Shown here: positions 60,978 to 64,000 of the stretch, one piece after another
Layout of the letters: each line of letters begins with the position of its first letter
How positions within the stretch are numbered: position 1 is the first letter of the stretch
NCBI GenBank assembly: GCA_963745665.1
Contig: CAVUYE010000002.1
Span: 372,001-436,000 of the forward strand
Length of the DNA: 64,000 nt
Reading direction: 5' to 3'
Source: Bog-473 sp963745665
GTDB lineage: Bacteria; Actinomycetota; Acidimicrobiia; Acidimicrobiales; RAAP-2
The notes under the pieces: model-generated
What the model was told of the DNA's origin: nothing
Databases searched by the model: none
What the model saw: the letters and a program-made list of their open reading frames with translations, nothing else
Program-made: the position numbers and the translations under genes

Positions 60978-62465
60978 TCAGGATCCTGGTGCGTGGAGGT
61001 TCTGCTCAAGCGCGCTCAGGGTCGTCTGTAGATGGGTGGCATCAGTGTCGAACTGCAACAGAAAGGCGCCGAGCTGCGCTGGCGGCAGCCCGTCGATGGT
61101 GTCGAGGAACTGGAGATCCTGGCGGAGTTGCGCCTCGGCGCTGGCGCTCGCGGGCTGGGCCGCTGCCGGCACCGTACTTCCGGCCAGGACGGTCTCGTAG
61201 AGCTGCAGCGACGAGATGTACGGGTTGATGACCGTCTCGACGTTGGTTGGCGTCGGGAAGGCCGACAGTGAGGTGAGGCCCACGCTGGCGGCGGTGGTGG
61301 CGGAGTCGACCGCGTCCGTGGCCGACTCGAGTCGAGCCACGTCCTGCGGCGAGACAGTGGGAGCCGTGTGGGCCGGCGGGGTGGCGGTCGGGGTCGAACG
61401 ATGCAGCTCGCGCACGGCGACGCCGGCGGCACCGACCACAAGGAAGATGCAGGCCAGCACGATCGTTGCGGTGAAGACCCGGCTCCTCTGCTTTTTGGCG
61501 CCGTGTTCGTCACTGCCCTCGTCGGTATCAGCTCCGACCGGAGTCGGTACGGACTCGACTTCAGCGGCGTTCAGCCCCGGCTCGGCCGGGGCTGCCGCCC
61601 AAGTGGGCTCCGGCTGCGAGGGCGTGTCCAGTGCCGATTCCACCGTCCACGCCGCCACCGCAGTCGCCGCGGGCTCCTCGAGCGTCGAGAAGGGTTCCAG
61701 TTCGGACTCTGGCTCGAACTCGGATGTCGGCTCCACATCGGGTGCCGCGACGAACACCGAGTCGGGCTGCTGATCCCACTCCCGCGCCGGCACCGTCTCA
61801 GATTCGGATTCCAGATCCGGTTCTGACACGAACGAGAAGGACGACCCCCACTGTGTTTGAGGCTCTGGCGATTCGTAGTCCGCTGCTTCGTACTCCGCTG
61901 CTTCGTACTCCGCTCCTTCGTACTCCGCTGCTTCGTACTCCGCTGATTCGGACTCGGCCCCAACCGCCTCGTAGGAAGCGAACGCCCCCGCCGGCCCGTC
62001 GACAAGCTCGGGCTCGTGCTCCGGTACGAGTTCCGCGAGGTGGCCGTGTCCCGGCTCGGGCTCCGAAACGGCCACGAGCTCGGCAACGAACTCCTCGTGT
62101 ATGGGCTCGGGCTCCGAGATGCCGGGCGCGTCGGGTTCCTCGGCGGCCACGGGTTCGAGAGTCGTCTCGGATTCGAGCTCAGCCGTTTCGACCTCGGGCT
62201 CCTCGAAGGAGCGGCGCACCATGTCGACGATCCGGTCGTAGGCGGCCCCGGCACGTGCGCCGTTGTCACCTCCACTTTCGGACTCGCCGTCCTCACGGAG
62301 GGCCGCTTCCCAATCGAAACCGGAGTCGTCCAGGTTCAACTCGGCTTCGTCCTCCAGAGCCGCGGCCTCTGCGGCGAGCTCGGCCTCGTCGGGGTCGGGC
62401 AGGAACACGTCCCAGTCGAACTCGTCTTCCCCCAGCCCGAAGTCGCCAGTCAGATCGGTTGTCAT
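60978..62465 (-). CDS. Membrane-anchored protein with long acidic N-terminal tail (paralogue 1)
   Basis: Protein of 495 residues. Residues 1-325 are very Glu-rich and probably disordered, with a tandem AEYEAAEYEG-type repeat at 175-198. One span follows (VFTATIVLACIFLVVGAAGVA, about 330-351), then a Thr/Pro linker and the helical domain (372-492) with ETVINPYISSLQLYETVLAG and FLDTIDGLPPAQLGAFL, alike in paralogue 2. GAGGG lies 7 bases before the ATG. No catalytic motif. The topology (N-in acidic tail, small external domain) hints at a scaffold or envelope-sensing role; unproven. Confidence 0.75.
   Translation of the reverse strand: MTTDLTGDFGLGEDEFDWDVFLPDPDEAELAAEAAALEDEAELNLDDSGFDWEAALREDGESESGGDNGARAGAAYDRIVDMVRRSFEEPEVETAELESETTLEPVAAEEPDAPGISEPEPIHEEFVAELVAVSEPEPGHGHLAELVPEHEPELVDGPAGAFASYEAVGAESESAEYEAAEYEGAEYEAAEYEAADYESPEPQTQWGSSFSFVSEPDLESESETVPAREWDQQPDSVFVAAPDVEPTSEFEPESELEPFSTLEEPAATAVAAWTVESALDTPSQPEPTWAAAPAEPGLNAAEVESVPTPVGADTDEGSDEHGAKKQRSRVFTATIVLACIFLVVGAAGVAVRELHRSTPTATPPAHTAPTVSPQDVARLESATDAVDSATTAASVGLTSLSAFPTPTNVETVINPYISSLQLYETVLAGSTVPAAAQPASASAEAQLRQDLQFLDTIDGLPPAQLGAFLLQFDTDATHLQTTLSALEQNLHAPGS
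61871..61945 (-). repeat. 15-base tandem repeat, five units
   Basis: Units like CTTCGTACTCCGCTG (plus-strand reading) follow each other five times with few changes, encoding the AEYEA repeats of paralogue 1. Unit number may vary between strains without frameshift. Confidence 0.8.
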
Positions 62466-62661
62466 TGGCCTGCCCTCACGATGCGCTGAATCCGAAGTCG
62501 GGGACCGTGAGGCACGAGACGTCCTGACGCGTCAGACGCGCGCCCACGCCGCTGACGAGCGCGGCCAACCCTGGAGCGGGCGCCGCGGCGACCGGGTCGA
62601 GCCTTGGGTCCACGTACACCTATCGGTCAGGTGGACACGCGGGTTGAGTCCCGTTTCAGAG

Positions 62662-62746
62662 CGGAGGAGGTGGGATTTGAACCCACGGTTGGTTGCCCAA
62701 CACACGATTTCCAGTCGTGCCGATTCGGCCGCTCTCGCACTCCTCC
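62662..62746 (-). tRNA. tRNA-Ser(GGA)
   Basis: Cloverleaf of 85 bases on the minus strand: acceptor GGAGGAG/CTCCTCC, anticodon loop CTGGAAA (anticodon GGA) on stem CACGA/TCGTG, long variable arm and the same T arm as the tRNA-Ser at 59097. CCA not encoded. Confidence 0.95.
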
Positions 62747-63132
62747 GAGATTGCAGCCTGGTCAGGCTAACGGCCCCGCCAGGCATCAATTGTGCAACGG
62801 GCGGCACGCTCCTGGCCAGGGACTCTCTCGCTGTGTAACCCAACGGTTACTTCTAGTTCCCATAATGTTCACTTTTAGGCGATCTTTGTCAGAATTCACG
62901 CATCAGCGATAAAGAGGGGTGTGCAGCGCCGAAGAATCTCGCACCGGGCAGAGTGGACGGATCCCAACCGGGAGAGGCAGGTGGTCCGGAAGATTCTCGT
63001 CGCGCTCGACGTCTCGACTCGCAGCCGTGGTGCAACTGAGCGAGGAGTCGCACGGCCGCCGCCGCGACATCGTCATCGACGTGAGCCGGCGGGGCGGCGC
63101 CAGGTGAGCCACTAGCCTCTCGCTGTCGCCGT
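62747..63132. other. Non-coding gap of 386 bases between tRNA-Ser and SRP RNA
   Basis: No convincing gene. The stretch 62835-62915 is AT-rich for this genome. It contains GTAACC-CAAC-GGTTAC, a perfect inverted repeat (62835-62850); a minus-strand pair CTGACA and CATTAT about 19 bases apart pointing to the tRNA; and a plus-strand pair TTGTCA (62886-62891) and TAAAGA (62910-62915), 18 bases apart, pointing to the SRP RNA. So it probably holds divergent promoters of the two RNA genes. Confidence 0.5.
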
Positions 63133-63264
63133 CCCGTTGCTGGGTGCGGTGGCCGGGTCCTGCGCAACGGCCGCTCGTGAATCGAGTCAGGGTCGGAAGG
63201 CAGCAGCTCTCAGCGGGTATGGCCGGGTGCCGTAGCCAACCTGGCCACCGCACCCAGCAACGGG
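63133..63264 (+). ncRNA. ffs: Signal recognition particle RNA (small bacterial type)
   Basis: Contains the conserved domain IV: GTCAGG (63186-63191), then GGAAGGCAGCAGC (63195-63207) and a GGCCGGGTGCCGTAG 3' side. The ends form a perfect 22-base-pair helix (63133-63154 with 63243-63264). Location just upstream of dnaX and next to a tRNA-Ser is common in actinobacteria. Exact ends are inferred from the helix. Confidence 0.92.
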
Positions 63265-63286
63265 CGGCGATGTCTGACCGCATGGG

Positions 63287-63292
63287 TAGGCT
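63287..63292 (+). promoter_or_regulatory. -10 box TAGGCT, leaderless start of dnaX
   Basis: TAGGCT is followed by 8 bases and the ATG of dnaX at 63301; no ribosome binding site is present. Confidence 0.5.
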
Positions 63293-63300
63293 CGGCCGCC

Positions 63301-64000
63301 ATGGCCGACGCTCCCTTCGTCTCCCTCTATCGACGCTTCCGGCCCGGCCAATTCGAGGAGCTCAGGGGCCAGGACCACGTCGTGCGCGCTCTGCGCAGTG
63401 CCGTACGCGACGACCGCGTGTCGCACGCCTATCTCTTCAGCGGGCCCCGGGGCACCGGCAAGACATCCTCGGCGCGCATTCTGGCCAAGGCCCTCAACTG
63501 CGAGGCGCCAGTCGACGGTGAGCCCTGCGGCGTCTGCACGTCGTGCGTCGAGATCACCCAGGGCAGCTCCCTGAACGTGCACGAGCTCGATGCCGCATCG
63601 AACAACGGAGTGGACGCCATGCGCGAGCTGGTGGCCCACGCCGGACTGGGTACGCCGGGGCGCTGGAAGGTGTACATCGTCGACGAGGTCCACATGCTCT
63701 CGCCGGCGGCGGCCAACGCGTTGTTGAAGACGCTGGAAGAGCCGCCGGGCCACGTCGTCTTCGTGCTGGCCACGACCGACCCGCAGAAGGTGCCGCCCAC
63801 CATCCGCAGCCGTACCCAGCATCTCGAATTCCGCCTGCTGGGTGCGGAGACCCTGCACGACCTGTTGGCGTCGGTGAACGAAGAGGCGGGCCTACAGGTC
63901 GACGAGGGGGCGCTCGAGGCCGCCGTGCGGCGCGGCCGGGGCTCCGCCCGTGATGCGCTGTCGGCCCTCGACCAGGTCGTAGCCTCGGGTTCGGCCGACG
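63301..64000 (+). CDS. dnaX: DNA polymerase III subunit gamma/tau, N-terminal part
   Basis: Clamp-loader ATPase, first 233 residues; the gene continues past the window. Starts MADAPFVSLYRRFRPGQFEEL as usual. Walker A is GPRGTGKTSSARI, the zinc site has CEAPVDGEPCGVCTSC (four cysteines as in other DnaX), the DEVH box is VYIVDEVHMLS, and sensor 1 and the SRC-like motif follow (LATTDPQKVPPTIRSRT). The arrangement tRNA-Ser, SRP RNA, dnaX is conserved in many bacteria. Confidence 0.97.
   Translation, partial: MADAPFVSLYRRFRPGQFEELRGQDHVVRALRSAVRDDRVSHAYLFSGPRGTGKTSSARILAKALNCEAPVDGEPCGVCTSCVEITQGSSLNVHELDAASNNGVDAMRELVAHAGLGTPGRWKVYIVDEVHMLSPAAANALLKTLEEPPGHVVFVLATTDPQKVPPTIRSRTQHLEFRLLGAETLHDLLASVNEEAGLQVDEGALEAAVRRGRGSARDALSALDQVVASGSAD

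Noticed and set aside
1..64000. CRISPR arrays, transposases, integrases, prophage genes
   Set aside because: No spaced direct repeats and no recognisable mobile-element proteins were found; the few tandem repeats are within coding tails.

Overview
The window is high-GC bacterial chromosome with short intergenic gaps, frequent GTG and TTG starts, and many genes whose start codon sits 6-8 bases after a TANNNT-type -10 box (leaderless). It also has F420-type LLM oxidoreductases, a CvpA-trypsin protease of the MarP type, DUF2510 proteins and a GH15 trehalase-like enzyme. Together these point to an actinobacterium. An Acidimicrobiia-like, possibly environmental, lineage is my inference; no 16S gene or phylogenetic marker is complete here. 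I see no phage, transposase, plasmid or CRISPR array.

Layout. 1-3.7 kb: lipid catabolism genes (acyl-CoA synthetase fragment, acyl-CoA dehydrogenase) divergent from a TM0106-like RecB/Cas4-type nuclease. 3.8-9.5 kb: a low-complexity anchored protein and a minus-strand MacAB-like export operon (lipoprotein, adaptor with inserted Calx-beta repeats, ATPase, permease). 9.7-18.9 kb: an MFS exporter divergent from a MarR regulator, a PhyH dioxygenase, a solute-binding protein, an acyltransferase-hydrolase pair and a GGDEF-EAL protein. 19.0-20.2 kb: an encapsulin nanocompartment operon (encapsulated ferritin plus shell). 20.4-30.7 kb: small PLDc_N/SHOCT membrane proteins interspersed with a flippase-like protein, a GH29 fucosidase, a GAP-family protein, DUF302, an MBL hydrolase, DUF2252 and DUF6325. 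31-35.5 kb: a large polytopic membrane protein, then a TetR-P450 pair. 35.5-43.4 kb: two bPH2 membrane proteins, an SCO6745-like protein and a minus-strand catabolic cluster (heme-binding barrel, acyl-CoA dehydrogenase, M20 amidohydrolase, SDR, alpha/beta-barrel protein, cupin). 43.5-47.7 kb: a phosphate uptake locus in the order pstB-pstS-pstC-pstA, with two PHO-box-like GTTCACC elements upstream of pstB. 47.8-58.7 kb: DUF4328, two divergent LLM oxidoreductases, an aldehyde dehydrogenase, a zinc-ribbon membrane protein, an Asp-box propeller lipoprotein divergent from the MarP-like protease, a GH15 enzyme and an MBL hydrolase. 58.7-64 kb: an informational region with two tRNA-Ser genes, tadA, two paralogous membrane-anchored proteins of unknown family, the SRP RNA and the 5' part of dnaX.

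At least eight genes that otherwise look intact are split by a single-base frame change, often next to short C or G runs. This is more likely sequence error than decay. I keep these as single CDS entries and give the approximate shift point.

The most distinctive items are the Calx-beta-expanded export adaptor, the encapsulin-EncFtn operon with TTG starts, the seven-fold C-x5-C propeller lipoprotein facing marP, the duplicated membrane-protein/promoter unit upstream of tadA, and the dense leaderless promoter signals.
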